A DNA stretch of 53,274 nucleotides from an uncultured bacterium (GTDB lineage Bacteria > Actinomycetota > Actinomycetes > S36-B12 > CAIYMF01): the NCBI GenBank assembly GCA_903927265.1, contig CAIYMF010000071.1, positions 1-53,274 on the forward strand, written 5' to 3'. The notes beneath the pieces are model-generated. The model was not told where the DNA came from and made no database searches. It saw only the letters and a list, made by a program, of their open reading frames with translations. This document shows, piece after piece, positions 18,270 through 27,224 of this stretch. Position 1 is the first letter of the stretch. Each line of letters opens with the position of its first letter. A program made the translations under genes and the position numbers.

Positions 18270-19460
18270 TCAGTAACTGGGTTTGTCGGGCTCAATCTGG
18301 TTGACCCACGCGACGACGCCGCCCCCCACATGAATGGCGTCAGAGAAACCTGCGCCCTTCACCACTGCGAGCGCCTCGGCCGAACGGCCACCGACCTTGC
18401 AGTAGAGAACAATGCGCTTGTCACTCGGCAGGTCTGCGAGGGCTGAACCGTCGAGGAACTTGCCCTTCGGAATCAACACCGAACCCGGAATCGACACGAT
18501 TTCGTACTCGTGCGGCTCACGAACATCGATCAACTCGAAATCGTCCTCGCCGCGCTCACGAGCGTCGAGCATGTCGCGCAATGTCACCACTGAGATGGTG
18601 GAGTCGAGGGCAGCTTCGGCGGCGGCCTCGCTGATGGTGCCGCAGAACGCCTCGTAATCGATCAACTCGGTGACGGTGGGGTGCTCGCCACAAATCGCGC
18701 ACTCAGGATCCTTACGCACGCGCACCTTGCGGAACACCATGTCGAGCGCGTCGTACACCATGAGCGATCCGACGAGCGGCTCGCCAATTCCGGTGAGCAC
18801 TTTGATCGCCTCGGTGACCTGAATTGATCCGACGGTTCCGCAGAGTACGCCAAGAACACCGCCCTCAGCGCACGACGGCACCATGCCGGGCGGCGGCGGC
18901 TCGGGGTACAGGCAGCGATAGCAGGGGCCGTACTCGCTCCAGAAGACGCTGGCCTGACCATCGAAGCGATAGATCGAACCCCAGATGTACGGCTTATTCA
19001 GCAACACACACGCGTCATTCACCAAGTAGCGCGTCGCGAAGTTGTCAGTTCCATCGACGATGAGGTCGTATTGCGAGAACAACTCCATGACATTGCTGCT
19101 ATCGACGCGCTCTTCATGCAGATTCACCGTGATCAGCGGATTGATTTCGCGCACAGTGTCGCGGGCGCTCTCGGCCTTGCTGCGACCGACATCGGACTGA
19201 CCATGAATGATCTGCCGCTGCAGATTGCTCTCGTCGACCACGTCGAATTCGACGATGCCCAGCGTGCCCACGCCCGCGGCAGCGAGGTACATGAGCGACG
19301 GCGACCCGAGTCCGCCCGCGCCCACGCACAGCACCTTGGCGTTTTTCAGTCGCTTCTGCCCGTTCATCCCCACGTCGGGAATGATCAGGTGGCGGCTGTA
19401 ACGACGAACCTCCTCGACCGTGAGCGAGTCTGCAGGCTCAACAAGAGGTGGCAGTGACAC
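18270..19460 (-). CDS. moeZ: MoeZ: ThiF-like adenylyltransferase/sulfurtransferase with rhodanese domain
   Basis: 396 residues from GTG 19460, which has GGAG seven bases upstream and gives the MoeZ N-terminus SLPPLVEPA; the frame runs on upstream. N-terminal E1-like domain: RYSRHLIIPDVG, GAGGLG at 47-52, DGTDNFATRYLVND. The rhodanese domain carries the sulfur-accepting cysteine C354 (YCKVGGRS). It adenylates and then thiocarboxylates small carrier proteins (MoaD type and, in actinobacteria, CysO-type carriers). Two CxxC pairs (CYRC, CAIC) form a zinc site; from memory the M. tuberculosis protein has lost part of it. Equivalent to Rv3206c. Confidence 0.95.
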   Translation of the reverse strand: MSLPPLVEPADSLTVEEVRRYSRHLIIPDVGMNGQKRLKNAKVLCVGAGGLGSPSLMYLAAAGVGTLGIVEFDVVDESNLQRQIIHGQSDVGRSKAESARDTVREINPLITVNLHEERVDSSNVMELFSQYDLIVDGTDNFATRYLVNDACVLLNKPYIWGSIYRFDGQASVFWSEYGPCYRCLYPEPPPPGMVPSCAEGGVLGVLCGTVGSIQVTEAIKVLTGIGEPLVGSLMVYDALDMVFRKVRVRKDPECAICGEHPTVTELIDYEAFCGTISEAAAEAALDSTISVVTLRDMLDARERGEDDFELIDVREPHEYEIVSIPGSVLIPKGKFLDGSALADLPSDKRIVLYCKVGGRSAEALAVVKGAGFSDAIHVGGGVVAWVNQIEPDKPSY

Positions 19461-19507
19461 GGCATTCTCCAGGGAAGTCGACAGTGCAGGATGTAGACAC
19501 AACCCTG

Positions 19508-20557
19508 TCACGCGCGGTGTTGTTCCCCACGTCGGGGGCGAGTACCTCTTCGCACCTGCGAGCCCTTTGCACCGGGAAGACCGTCGACTCGCACACCGTC
19601 AGACCACGCCGTCACCCCTGCGACTGAATCCTTCACATGGCCGGCAAGGAGGTTCCACTCGTCAACTCGGGGACTCGACCCGCGGTACACCAGACCAATA
19701 CGGCGCCCCGGAGCCGGCGATCGGAAGTGGGCGAATCCCAGTTCCGCAGATCCTTCGGCCCACACGGCAGTCGCGGGCAGCAAGGTGGTGCCGAGCCCCG
19801 CCTCGACCAGCCGCACAATTGTCGACAAACTCGCAGCCCGCGCCGATCCGGCCTCGCGCGCACCGACGCTTCCGCACACTTCCAGGGCCTGATCGCGCAG
19901 GCAGTGACCCTCGTCGAGTAGCAGCAACCGCGATTCGACCAGCGACGTCAACGGCACGGCCTCACCGCCTGCCAACGGATGATCGGCAGGCACTGCCAAA
20001 ACGAAGTCCTCGTCGTAGAGCGGTACCTCAGCCACGCCCGCCACCCCCGCAGGCAGCGCGAGAATCGCGGCATCAATGGCACCAGTCGACAGTGCCTCAA
20101 GGAGCCGTGCCGTGTGGTCTTCATGAATCTCAGGAAGCATCGCCGGCACCGCCTTCCGCAGGGTGCGCAGCATCGGCGGTGCGAGGTACGGCGCCACCGT
20201 CGGAATCATGCCGATACGCACCACGCCCGCCAGAGGCTCTCGGTCGGCATCCGCGAGCATCGCCAGAGCATCGAGCGACTCAAGCGACGCCCGCGCAGCA
20301 GGAAGGAGTCTCTGACCATCGGGAGTCACCAACACTCGGCGCGTCGTGCGCTCAATCAGTGCAACGCCCAGCTTGCGTTCAAGTGCCGCCAACGCTTGCG
20401 ACAGTGCTGGCTGGCTCACCCGAGCAGCCGCCGCCGCATCACCGAAGTGACCCAGTTCGGCCACAGCGACGAACGCCCGTAACCCCGCGATCGACGGAGC
20501 CGACGAGCCCGGTGTCTGAGGGAGGAGGTCGAAGCCGTCGAGGAACTCATAGGCCAT
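19508..20557 (-). CDS. oxyR: OxyR-type peroxide-sensing LysR regulator
   Basis: 349 residues. An N-terminal winged helix-turn-helix (LRAFVAVAELGHFGDAAAAA, about 26-45, then RVSQPALSQALAALE) is followed by a LysR effector domain. The peroxide switch is unmistakable: GHCLRDQALEVC, with C219 and C228 nine residues apart like C199/C208 of E. coli OxyR. It has about 20 extra residues at the N-terminus, and a C-terminal tail rich in arginine. Usually sits beside katG or ahpC; here neither is in the window, and the upstream neighbour in the same direction is a flavin monooxygenase 41 bases away. The ATG lacks a ribosome binding site; a TATACT box fits a leaderless transcript. Confidence 0.9.
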   Translation of the reverse strand: MAYEFLDGFDLLPQTPGSSAPSIAGLRAFVAVAELGHFGDAAAAARVSQPALSQALAALERKLGVALIERTTRRVLVTPDGQRLLPAARASLESLDALAMLADADREPLAGVVRIGMIPTVAPYLAPPMLRTLRKAVPAMLPEIHEDHTARLLEALSTGAIDAAILALPAGVAGVAEVPLYDEDFVLAVPADHPLAGGEAVPLTSLVESRLLLLDEGHCLRDQALEVCGSVGAREAGSARAASLSTIVRLVEAGLGTTLLPATAVWAEGSAELGFAHFRSPAPGRRIGLVYRGSSPRVDEWNLLAGHVKDSVAGVTAWSDGVRVDGLPGAKGSQVRRGTRPRRGEQHRA

Positions 20558-20576
20558 AACGATGAGTATATGGCTA
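20550..20576 (-). promoter_or_regulatory. oxyR promoter with inverted repeat over the -10 and start codon
   Basis: On the minus strand TATACT (20570-20565) ends 8 bases before the ATG at 20557. The same stretch contains an imperfect inverted repeat, TAGCCATA (20576-20569) and TATGGCCTA (20558-20550), so a protein bound here would cover both the -10 box and the start. Autoregulation by OxyR is the simple guess, as LysR proteins often repress their own genes. Confidence 0.45.
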
Positions 20577-20598
20577 ATAAGTTGTTCTTCTTCTCAGT

Positions 20599-22398
20599 CT
20601 ACGAAGTGTGGTGAACCTCCTGCAGCCCGTACACCGGCGTGGGAATGCCCTCGAGTCGTGCCTTGAGTTGCAACGACAAGAACTGCGAATAGTGTCGCGA
20701 CTGGTGCAAGTTGCCACCGTGGAACCACATGTTCTGCACCTGGGTCGGCTTCCACATGTTGCGCTGTTCGCCCTCCCACGGCCCGGGATCCTTGGGCGTG
20801 TTCGAGCCGAGCCCCCACACCTTGCCAACCTGATCAGCGGTCTCGCGGTCGATGAGGTCAGCGACCCACCCATTCATCGAGGCGTATCCCGTGGCATACA
20901 CGATGACGTCTGCCGGAATCTCGATGCCGTTGTCGAGCACGACACCGTCGGCCGTGAGGTGATCAACCTGCCCTGCGACGAGCTTGATCTTGCCGTCGAT
21001 GATCATCTGCGAGGCGCCAATGTCGATGTAGTAACCCGAGCCTCGCCGCAGGTATTTCATGAAGAGACCCGAATCATCAGGTCCGAAGTCGAGTTGGAAT
21101 CCAACTGATTCGAGGTCGGAATAGAAGTCGGCATCGACTTCGCGAATCTTGTCGTACACAGGCTTTTGGAAGTCGGCGAGAATCGCATACGGAAGCGACG
21201 CGAAGATCAAGTCGGCCTTCGCCGTCGTCACACCACTGCGAAGTGCGCGCTCCGAGTAGAGGTCGCCGAGTCCGATCTCCATCAGCGACTCCGACCGAAC
21301 GATGTGCGTGGTTGAACGCTGCACCATCGTGACGTCGACACCGGCTTCGAACAGCGCCGCGCAGATGTCATGGGCCGAGTTGTTCGACCCAATCACGACC
21401 ACCTTCTTGCCGACGTAGTCGTCGGGCCCTGGGTGCTTCGACGAGTGGTGCTGCTCACCGGCAAACGTGTCGGCGCCCGGGAAGTTCGGAATGTTCGGTT
21501 GCGCCGACATACCAGTGGCAAATACCAACTGGGTGGGACGCAGCACCACCTCTTCACCATCGCGGTCAACGACCACCGACCATGTTCCCGCGGCTTCATC
21601 CCACGCCGCGTGCTTGACCTCAGAACGCGTCCAGTAGTTGAGTTCCATCACCTTCGTATACATCTCAAGCCAGTCGCCGATCTTGTCCTTCGGCGAGAAC
21701 ACCGGCCAGTTCGCTGGAAAGTCGATGTAGGGCAGGTGGTCGTACCAGACCGGATCGTGCAGGCACAGCGACTTGTAGCGCTTGCGCCACGAATCACCCG
21801 GCCGGTCGTTCTTTTCAACAATGATCGTCGGAACACCGAGTTGGCGCAGCCGCGCACCCAGACCAATCGCCCCCTGACCACCGCCGATGATCACCACATA
21901 CGGCTGGGTGTCGTATCCCAAGGAGGCGAGCTCTTCTTCGCGCTCTTCCTTCCATGTCTTAGCACCGAGGTTCTGTCCGTGCTTGGCACCAAGCGGCCGC
22001 GTGAATCCCGACTTCTCCTCGTATCCCTTGAGTTCAACCATCGTCGTGAGCAGAGTCCAGATACGACCGTCACGAACGCGAATCAGGCCGAATCCACGCG
22101 CAACGTCGGTCTCGAAACTGATCCACCCTTCGAGTAGGCCGTCGGCCTCAGTGGCCACTTCTCCCTCGGCAACCTGCCAACCCGAAGGCTTCACCTGTGC
22201 CAGGCATTCGCCGAGCATGCCGCGTACTTGGTCGTGGCCCTCCATCGTGCGGATGTTCCAGGTGAACGACACCAGGTCGCGCCAATAGCACTCATCGGCG
22301 AAAAGGTTGACGGCCGCATCAATGTCACCTCGCTCGAGTGCCTCGCCGAACGTGGCGAGGAAAGCGTTGAGTGACGCAGTGGCAGTTGGGTCAAGCAT
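20599..22398 (-). CDS. NTF2/SnoaL-like domain fused to FAD- and NAD(P)-dependent monooxygenase
   Basis: 599 residues, with GGAGG seven bases before the ATG. Residues 1-130 are an NTF2/SnoaL-like cone domain (ALERGDIDAAVNLFADE). The rest is a flavin monooxygenase: FAD loop GGGQGAIG at 172-179, a second nucleotide loop VVVIGSNNSAHDICAALFEAG for NAD(P)H, and the late VIVYATGY motif. The layout resembles class B flavin monooxygenases of the YUCCA-like sort rather than trimethylamine monooxygenase, which is shorter and lacks the N-terminal domain. The substrate is not known; the adjacent amine genes make an N-containing substrate possible. It precedes oxyR in the same direction. Confidence 0.82.
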   Translation of the reverse strand: MLDPTATASLNAFLATFGEALERGDIDAAVNLFADECYWRDLVSFTWNIRTMEGHDQVRGMLGECLAQVKPSGWQVAEGEVATEADGLLEGWISFETDVARGFGLIRVRDGRIWTLLTTMVELKGYEEKSGFTRPLGAKHGQNLGAKTWKEEREEELASLGYDTQPYVVIIGGGQGAIGLGARLRQLGVPTIIVEKNDRPGDSWRKRYKSLCLHDPVWYDHLPYIDFPANWPVFSPKDKIGDWLEMYTKVMELNYWTRSEVKHAAWDEAAGTWSVVVDRDGEEVVLRPTQLVFATGMSAQPNIPNFPGADTFAGEQHHSSKHPGPDDYVGKKVVVIGSNNSAHDICAALFEAGVDVTMVQRSTTHIVRSESLMEIGLGDLYSERALRSGVTTAKADLIFASLPYAILADFQKPVYDKIREVDADFYSDLESVGFQLDFGPDDSGLFMKYLRRGSGYYIDIGASQMIIDGKIKLVAGQVDHLTADGVVLDNGIEIPADVIVYATGYASMNGWVADLIDRETADQVGKVWGLGSNTPKDPGPWEGEQRNMWKPTQVQNMWFHGGNLHQSRHYSQFLSLQLKARLEGIPTPVYGLQEVHHTS

Positions 22399-22434
22399 GG
22401 AAGTCCTCCAAAGTCATCGGTCAGGCTTCGCGCC

Positions 22435-22469
22435 AGTGTGGAACCTCAGCCAAGGGCGGTCAACCGGTT
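22435..22469 (-). promoter_or_regulatory. Sigma70-type promoter of the flavin monooxygenase gene with palindrome
   Basis: On the minus strand TTGACC (22463-22458), a 17-base spacer and CACACT (22440-22435) give a transcript start near 22428, a leader of about 30 bases, and a good ribosome binding site. The 8-base palindrome AACCGGTT (22462-22469) touches the -35 box and may be an operator. The rest of the 212-base gap (22399-22610) shows nothing else. Confidence 0.5.
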
Positions 22470-22610
22470 TAGCAGTTTTCCAGTTCGATCATTACGAGGT
22501 AGTCGCACTCGCGCGCACTAAAACCCCGTGACGTGATGCCACCAACGACTGCTACCCGCTCCCTTGCCGCACGATGGCACAGTCCACGCGCGTCTGTCAC
22601 TCTTGTCTCT

Positions 22611-23327
22611 ATGTCTCGTCCCGTCGTTGGTCTCACCTGCTACGTCGAACCAGCAGCGTGGGGCGCGTGGAGTACTCGCGCCGCACTCATTCACACCGCC
22701 TACGTCGACTGCCTCACCGAAGCAGGCGCACGCGTGGTGATCCTTCCGCCTGACGACGGCGACGAAGTACTCGATCGACTCGACGGCCTCGTCATTGCGG
22801 GTGGCGCTGACATCGACCCAGCCCACTACGGCCACGAACCGCACGCCACCACCGACGTGCCACGCGCCGACCGCGATGCCAGCGAGTTGACCCTCTACCG
22901 CGGTGCGCGTCGACGCGGTATTCCCGTACTCGGAATCTGTCGCGGATTACAAGTCATGGCAGTTGCCGAGGGTGGCCATTTGCATCAACACCTTCCCGAT
23001 GTCGTCGGCGACCTTCGACACCGCGATGCACCGGGTACCTTCAGCGAGCATGGCGCAACGTTCACTCCCGGTTCGCTCGCGGCGCGTGTCACTGGCAGCA
23101 CCACCGCCACCGTCAACTCGTCGCACCATCAAGCGGTCGCCGACGCGGGAGCGCTGACCGTCAGCGGGTGGGCCGACGACGACACCATCGAGACAGTAGA
23201 AGATCCCTCCGCGCCGTTCGTGCTCGGAGTTCAGTGGCACCCCGAACAAGGCGCCGATGACACCAGCCGGCGGCTGTTCGCGACGTTCACCGATGCGGCA
23301 CGCAACTACCGAGTGTCGATCAGTTAG
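22611..23327 (+). CDS. Class I glutamine amidotransferase-like gamma-glutamyl hydrolase (PuuD type)
   Basis: 238 residues from ATG 22611; the frame is open 78 bases further upstream, but this start gives the family N-terminus MSRPVVGLTCY. Nucleophile C110 in GICRGLQV, with H210 and E212 in QWHPEQ, complete the triad. NSSHHQAV is the PuuD/peptidase C26 motif. PuuD releases glutamate and GABA from gamma-glutamyl-GABA. It is convergent with the aldehyde dehydrogenase and their stop codons overlap. With that gene and the gamma-glutamylamine synthetase it forms three consecutive Puu-like steps. Confidence 0.85.
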   Translation: MSRPVVGLTCYVEPAAWGAWSTRAALIHTAYVDCLTEAGARVVILPPDDGDEVLDRLDGLVIAGGADIDPAHYGHEPHATTDVPRADRDASELTLYRGARRRGIPVLGICRGLQVMAVAEGGHLHQHLPDVVGDLRHRDAPGTFSEHGATFTPGSLAARVTGSTTATVNSSHHQAVADAGALTVSGWADDDTIETVEDPSAPFVLGVQWHPEQGADDTSRRLFATFTDAARNYRVSIS

Positions 23328-24697
23328 TCAGACGTGTCGAAGAAGATGTTCTTCGTCTCGGTGAAGGAGTCGAGCGCGTCGGGTCCGAGTTCGCGGCCGA
23401 GGCCCGACTGCTTGAAGCCACCGAACGGTGTCCAGTAGCGCACCGACGAATGCGAGTTCACCGACAGGTTGCCGGTCTCAATGCCACGCGCAACCCGAAT
23501 GGCTCGACCGACATCGCGCGTCCAGATCGAACCGGACAATCCGTAGGGCGAATCATTCGACTGCCGCACGGCATCGTCTTCATCCTCAAAGGGCATCACC
23601 ACGACGACCGGCCCGAAAATTTCCTCTTGCACCACGCGATCCTTTGATGAGGTCGCTTCCAACACCGTCGCCGGGTACCAAAAGCCTGGGCCTTCAGGCA
23701 CCGAACCGCGGAAGAGCACGCTGGCGTCATCGGGAACGAAAGACGCCACGGTCTGGCGATGCTTGGCCGTGATCAACGGACCCATTTCGGAAGTCTCGAG
23801 TCGGGGATCTTCGACGCGCACACCCTTGACCGCAGGGATGAAGAGTTCGAGGAATCGGTCGTACACCGACTTCTGCACCAGGATGCGTGAGCGGGCACAG
23901 CAGTCTTGTCCCGCGTTGTCGAACACACCGTAGGGCGCACGCGCAGCCGCCAATTCAAGGTCAGCATCGGCGAAGATCACGTTGGCACTCTTGCCACCCA
24001 GTTCGAGTGTCACTCTCTTCACCTGGGGAGCACACTGCGCCATCAACGCAGTACCCACTTCGGTCGAACCTGTGAACACCACCTTGCGTACCGACGGATG
24101 CGCGACGATGGCGTTACCCACGATCGACCCCTTGCCAGGAATCACCGTAAAGACACCGTCGGGAAGGCCCGCCTCACGACCGAGCTCGGCCAGCCGAATC
24201 GCTGTCAGAGGCGTCACTTCCGCCGGCTTAAGCACCACCGTGTTTCCCGCGGCCAACGCCGGCGCGAAACCCCAACCGGCAATCGGCATCGGGAAGTTCC
24301 ACGGCACGATGACACCGACAACACCCAGCGGCTCCTTGATGGTGACATCAAGTCCGTTGGCGACTGGAATCTGACGCCCGAAGAGCCTTTCCGGTGCAGC
24401 GCTGTAGTAGTTCAGAACATCGCGCACGTTGCCGGCTTCCCAGCGCGCATTGCCGATGGTGTGGCCCGCGTTAGCAACTTCGAGCTGCGCGAGTTCTTCG
24501 ACGTGGTCGTCGACGAGTGCGGCGAACGCCCTGAGCAGTCGTGCCCGATCGCCGGGTGCGACGTGCCGCCACGAGTCGAAGGCGCGATGCGCTTTCTCAA
24601 TCAGCGCGTTGGTTTCTTCCGCCGAGGTCGACGGCACCTGCTTCACCACTAGTTCAGTGGCGGGGTTGATCACATCGTGCATCGGCAGCGTTGACAC
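23324..24697 (-). CDS. NAD(P)-dependent aldehyde dehydrogenase (PuuC-like role)
   Basis: 457 residues from GTG 24697, ten bases after GGAGG; ATG 24682 is an alternative. All catalytic features are present: PWNFP (N134), FTGSTEVG, general base E232 in LELGGKSANV and nucleophile C266 in GQDCCA. By sequence it belongs to the broad betaine/aminobutyraldehyde dehydrogenase group. It lies 53 bases downstream of the gamma-glutamylamine synthetase gene on the same strand, so it probably oxidises the aldehyde made from a gamma-glutamylated amine. The exact aldehyde is an inference from context. Confidence 0.85.
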   Translation of the reverse strand: MSTLPMHDVINPATELVVKQVPSTSAEETNALIEKAHRAFDSWRHVAPGDRARLLRAFAALVDDHVEELAQLEVANAGHTIGNARWEAGNVRDVLNYYSAAPERLFGRQIPVANGLDVTIKEPLGVVGVIVPWNFPMPIAGWGFAPALAAGNTVVLKPAEVTPLTAIRLAELGREAGLPDGVFTVIPGKGSIVGNAIVAHPSVRKVVFTGSTEVGTALMAQCAPQVKRVTLELGGKSANVIFADADLELAAARAPYGVFDNAGQDCCARSRILVQKSVYDRFLELFIPAVKGVRVEDPRLETSEMGPLITAKHRQTVASFVPDDASVLFRGSVPEGPGFWYPATVLEATSSKDRVVQEEIFGPVVVVMPFEDEDDAVRQSNDSPYGLSGSIWTRDVGRAIRVARGIETGNLSVNSHSSVRYWTPFGGFKQSGLGRELGPDALDSFTETKNIFFDTSD

Positions 24698-24750
24698 GGT
24701 GGTTATGCCTCCGGGATCGCGATATCGGATATCTGAAAGTGTGCAACGAC

Positions 24751-26115
24751 CTACATGCGTTCGAAACTGCGGAAGAGCTCCCAATCGGTGACGGCCGATT
24801 CGAAGGCTTCCAGTTCAATGCGGGCCGTGTTGGCGTAGTGCGCGTAGACCTCATCGCCAAACGTGTCGCGCACCCACTGGCTGCCCTCCCACAACTCAAG
24901 AGCTGTCGCGAGATTCGAAGGAATTCGCACGGCGTCTGACCCGTACGCATTACCCCGGAAAATGGGCTCGAGTTCCAGATTGCGATCGATGCCGTCGAGG
25001 CCCGCCGCGATCATTCCTGCAACAGCGAGGTACGGATTGACGTCACCACCCGGCACTCGATTCTCAAGCCGAAGTGACTGGCCATGCCCCACGAGCCGGA
25101 ACGCGCAGGTGCGGTTATCGCGTCCCCACTTCGCGGCCGTCGGCGCGAACGAGCCCGCAGCGAATCGCTTGTACGAATTGATGTTCGGCGCGAAGAAGAG
25201 AGCGAGTTCGGCAAAGTGATCGAGCTGACCGGCGATGAATGAGCGGCCCAAAGCCGACAAACCCTCGTCGTCGGACTCATCCGCCATCACCAAACTGCCG
25301 TCAGTTCCGCGGAACGACAGATGGATGTGACACGAGTTGCCTTCACGCTGATTGAACTTGGCCATGAAGGTCAACGAGTTGCCCCGCTGGGCAGCAATCT
25401 CTCGCGCTCCGGTTTTGTAGATGGAGTGGTTGTCGCAGGTCGCGTGAGCGACGTCGTACTTGAACGCGATTTCGTGCTGCCCAAGGTTGCACTCGCCCTT
25501 GACCGACTCGACAGTCATTCCAGCTGCGGCCATCCCAAGGCGAATATCGCGCAGTAGCGGCTCAATGCGCGACGTTCCGACAATGGAGTAGTCAACGTTG
25601 TAGAGATTGCTCGGTGTCAGGTCGCGGTAGGCACCGCGCCACGCATCTTCGTAACTGTCTTCAAACACGATGAACTCAAGCTCGGTGCCCACCAACGCGA
25701 CTAATCCGCGCTCAGCGAGTCGGGCTTCTTGGGCCTCGAGTATCTGGCGAGGCGACGCGGCCACGGAAGTGCCGTCGTGCCACCTCACGTCGGCAAGCAC
25801 CATCACGGTGCCCTCATGCCACGGAATCCGCCGCAGGGTCGACATATCGGGAGCCATGACGAAGTCGCCGTAGCCGGTGTCCCATGACGACATGCTGTAG
25901 CCGCCCACGGTGTTCATATCGATGTCAACCGCGAGCAGGTAATTGCATCCCTCGGTGCCGTGCGCGAGCACCTCATCAACGAAGTACTCACCATGAATGC
26001 GCTTGCCTTGAAGCCTGCCCTGCATGTCTGTGATCGCCACGATGACCGTGTGGATGGCACCGGACTCAACCTCGGCTCGCAGTTCGTCAACCGTCAACAT
26101 TCCACGCTTGGCCAC
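24751..26115 (-). CDS. Glutamine-synthetase-fold gamma-glutamylamine ligase (GlnA3/GlnA4/PuuA type)
   Basis: 454 residues from GTG 26115, which has GGGAG five bases upstream; the frame runs further back over the divergent gene. Metal and nucleotide motifs of the GS fold are present: GTELEF, GQHEIAF, NSCHIHLSF, RDNRT and RLENRVPGGDVNPYLAVA. The N-terminus (MQGRLQGKR, GTEGCNYLLAVD, MSSWDTGYGD) resembles the Streptomyces GlnA3/GlnA4 group, which ligates glutamate to polyamines or ethanolamine rather than ammonia, and it lacks the C-terminal adenylylation region of true GlnA. First gene of a minus-strand pair with the aldehyde dehydrogenase. Which amine it uses cannot be read from the sequence. 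Confidence 0.85.
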   Translation of the reverse strand: MAKRGMLTVDELRAEVESGAIHTVIVAITDMQGRLQGKRIHGEYFVDEVLAHGTEGCNYLLAVDIDMNTVGGYSMSSWDTGYGDFVMAPDMSTLRRIPWHEGTVMVLADVRWHDGTSVAASPRQILEAQEARLAERGLVALVGTELEFIVFEDSYEDAWRGAYRDLTPSNLYNVDYSIVGTSRIEPLLRDIRLGMAAAGMTVESVKGECNLGQHEIAFKYDVAHATCDNHSIYKTGAREIAAQRGNSLTFMAKFNQREGNSCHIHLSFRGTDGSLVMADESDDEGLSALGRSFIAGQLDHFAELALFFAPNINSYKRFAAGSFAPTAAKWGRDNRTCAFRLVGHGQSLRLENRVPGGDVNPYLAVAGMIAAGLDGIDRNLELEPIFRGNAYGSDAVRIPSNLATALELWEGSQWVRDTFGDEVYAHYANTARIELEAFESAVTDWELFRSFERM

Positions 26116-26194
26116 GGCCACTCCCGTCGTGCAGGTGCGGGGACCTTCCGCCGCTGATCCGACGCTACTCCCACGCAACCACCTTCCGCGGGGA

Positions 26195-26200
26195 TACCCT
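26195..26200 (+). promoter_or_regulatory. -10 box of the leaderless phosphotransferase gene
   Basis: TACCCT, six bases, then ATG 26207, with no ribosome binding site. It lies in the 91-base divergent gap to the gamma-glutamylamine ligase. Confidence 0.6.
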
Positions 26201-26206
26201 GCGGTC

Positions 26207-27106
26207 ATGCACGATGTCGAGGCAGTGCTAGACCGGATCGGGCTACTCCAGGGTCCGCGAACGGTCCGCGACCTCGCCGGGGGGCTCACCAATCGCAATC
26301 TCAAGGTCACGACCGATCACGGCATTTTTGTGGTGCGACTGTCGTCTCCGTCGGCCGGATTACTCGCCGTCGATCGCGATATCGAATACCGCAACACGCT
26401 GATCGCCGCCGAAACCGTCGGCGCCGGAGTCGTCGACTACCTGCCCGGCGAAGGGGTCCTCGTCATCAACTGGATCGAGGGCACGACCTTCACCGAAAGT
26501 GACCTACTCGACGAACGCAACCTTGTGCGCGCCGCGCAGGCCTGCCACCGACTTCACTCGGGGCGCAGATTCGGAAACGATTTCGACATGTTCGACATCC
26601 AGAAGCGGTACCTCGGCGTGGTTCTTGAGAAGGGTTTTCGACTACCCGATCGTTACCGCGATTTCGAGCCCCAGGTTGCACGCATGCGCGCGGCGCTGTC
26701 AGTGCAGCCCGTTGCCACCGTCCCCTGCAATAACGATCTACTTGCTGGCAACTTCATCGATACCGGCACTGATTTGCGTCTCATTGACTACGAGTACAGC
26801 GGCAACAACGACCCCTACTTCGAACTGGGCAATATTTGGAGCGAGTCGACCTTGCCCCTCGACCATCTCGAAGTGCTCGTCACCGCGTACGACGGCACTC
26901 CTTCGCACAGCCGTCTCGCCCGGGCGCGCCTCTTGGCTCTGATTGGCAAGTACGGATGGATGCTCTGGGCCGCAATTCAGTACTCCGTGAGCACCCTTGA
27001 CTTCGATTTCTGGTCGTGGGGCATGGAGAAGTACGAGCGGGCAGTCGCTGAATTCGACAGCCCCGACTTTGAGCGACTCCTCACTGACTGCGCGCAACCT
27101 TTCTAA
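26207..27106 (+). CDS. Choline/ethanolamine-kinase-like phosphotransferase (LicA/APH fold)
   Basis: 299 residues from ATG 26207, fixed by a TACCCT box at leaderless spacing. The catalytic segment CNNDLLAGNFI and the metal segment LIDYEYSGNNDPYFELGNIW match the LicA/choline-kinase branch of aminoglycoside-kinase-like enzymes; the usual CHND has N in place of H. A nucleotide loop region (GGLTNRNLKV) is near residue 27. Such enzymes phosphorylate choline, ethanolamine or similar small amino alcohols. Between the ligase and the permease it probably acts on the imported amine or a derivative. Ends 118 bases before the permease. Confidence 0.78.
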   Translation: MHDVEAVLDRIGLLQGPRTVRDLAGGLTNRNLKVTTDHGIFVVRLSSPSAGLLAVDRDIEYRNTLIAAETVGAGVVDYLPGEGVLVINWIEGTTFTESDLLDERNLVRAAQACHRLHSGRRFGNDFDMFDIQKRYLGVVLEKGFRLPDRYRDFEPQVARMRAALSVQPVATVPCNNDLLAGNFIDTGTDLRLIDYEYSGNNDPYFELGNIWSESTLPLDHLEVLVTAYDGTPSHSRLARARLLALIGKYGWMLWAAIQYSVSTLDFDFWSWGMEKYERAVAEFDSPDFERLLTDCAQPF

Positions 27107-27224
27107 TCGACACAACCCGCCCGTGTCGATCGCCCAAAGTTCCCACCGCGCCCACCCATTTTCCGCTATACCAGAGGCATCGGGGTACCTAGACGTTGTT
27201 CCATGTCGTTCCGAGGAGGAGCAC

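Noticed and set aside
19420..20559. 379-codon open frame opposite oxyR
   Set aside because: The opposite strand encodes an unmistakable OxyR; this frame is Pro/Arg-rich without motifs.
21370..22137. 255-codon open frame opposite the monooxygenase gene
   Set aside because: Arginine/valine-rich shadow frame typical of high-GC DNA; no family motif and no ribosome binding site.
20599..22398. Trimethylamine monooxygenase
   Set aside because: Too long, with an N-terminal NTF2-like domain and a different overall pattern; I keep only the general flavin monooxygenase call.
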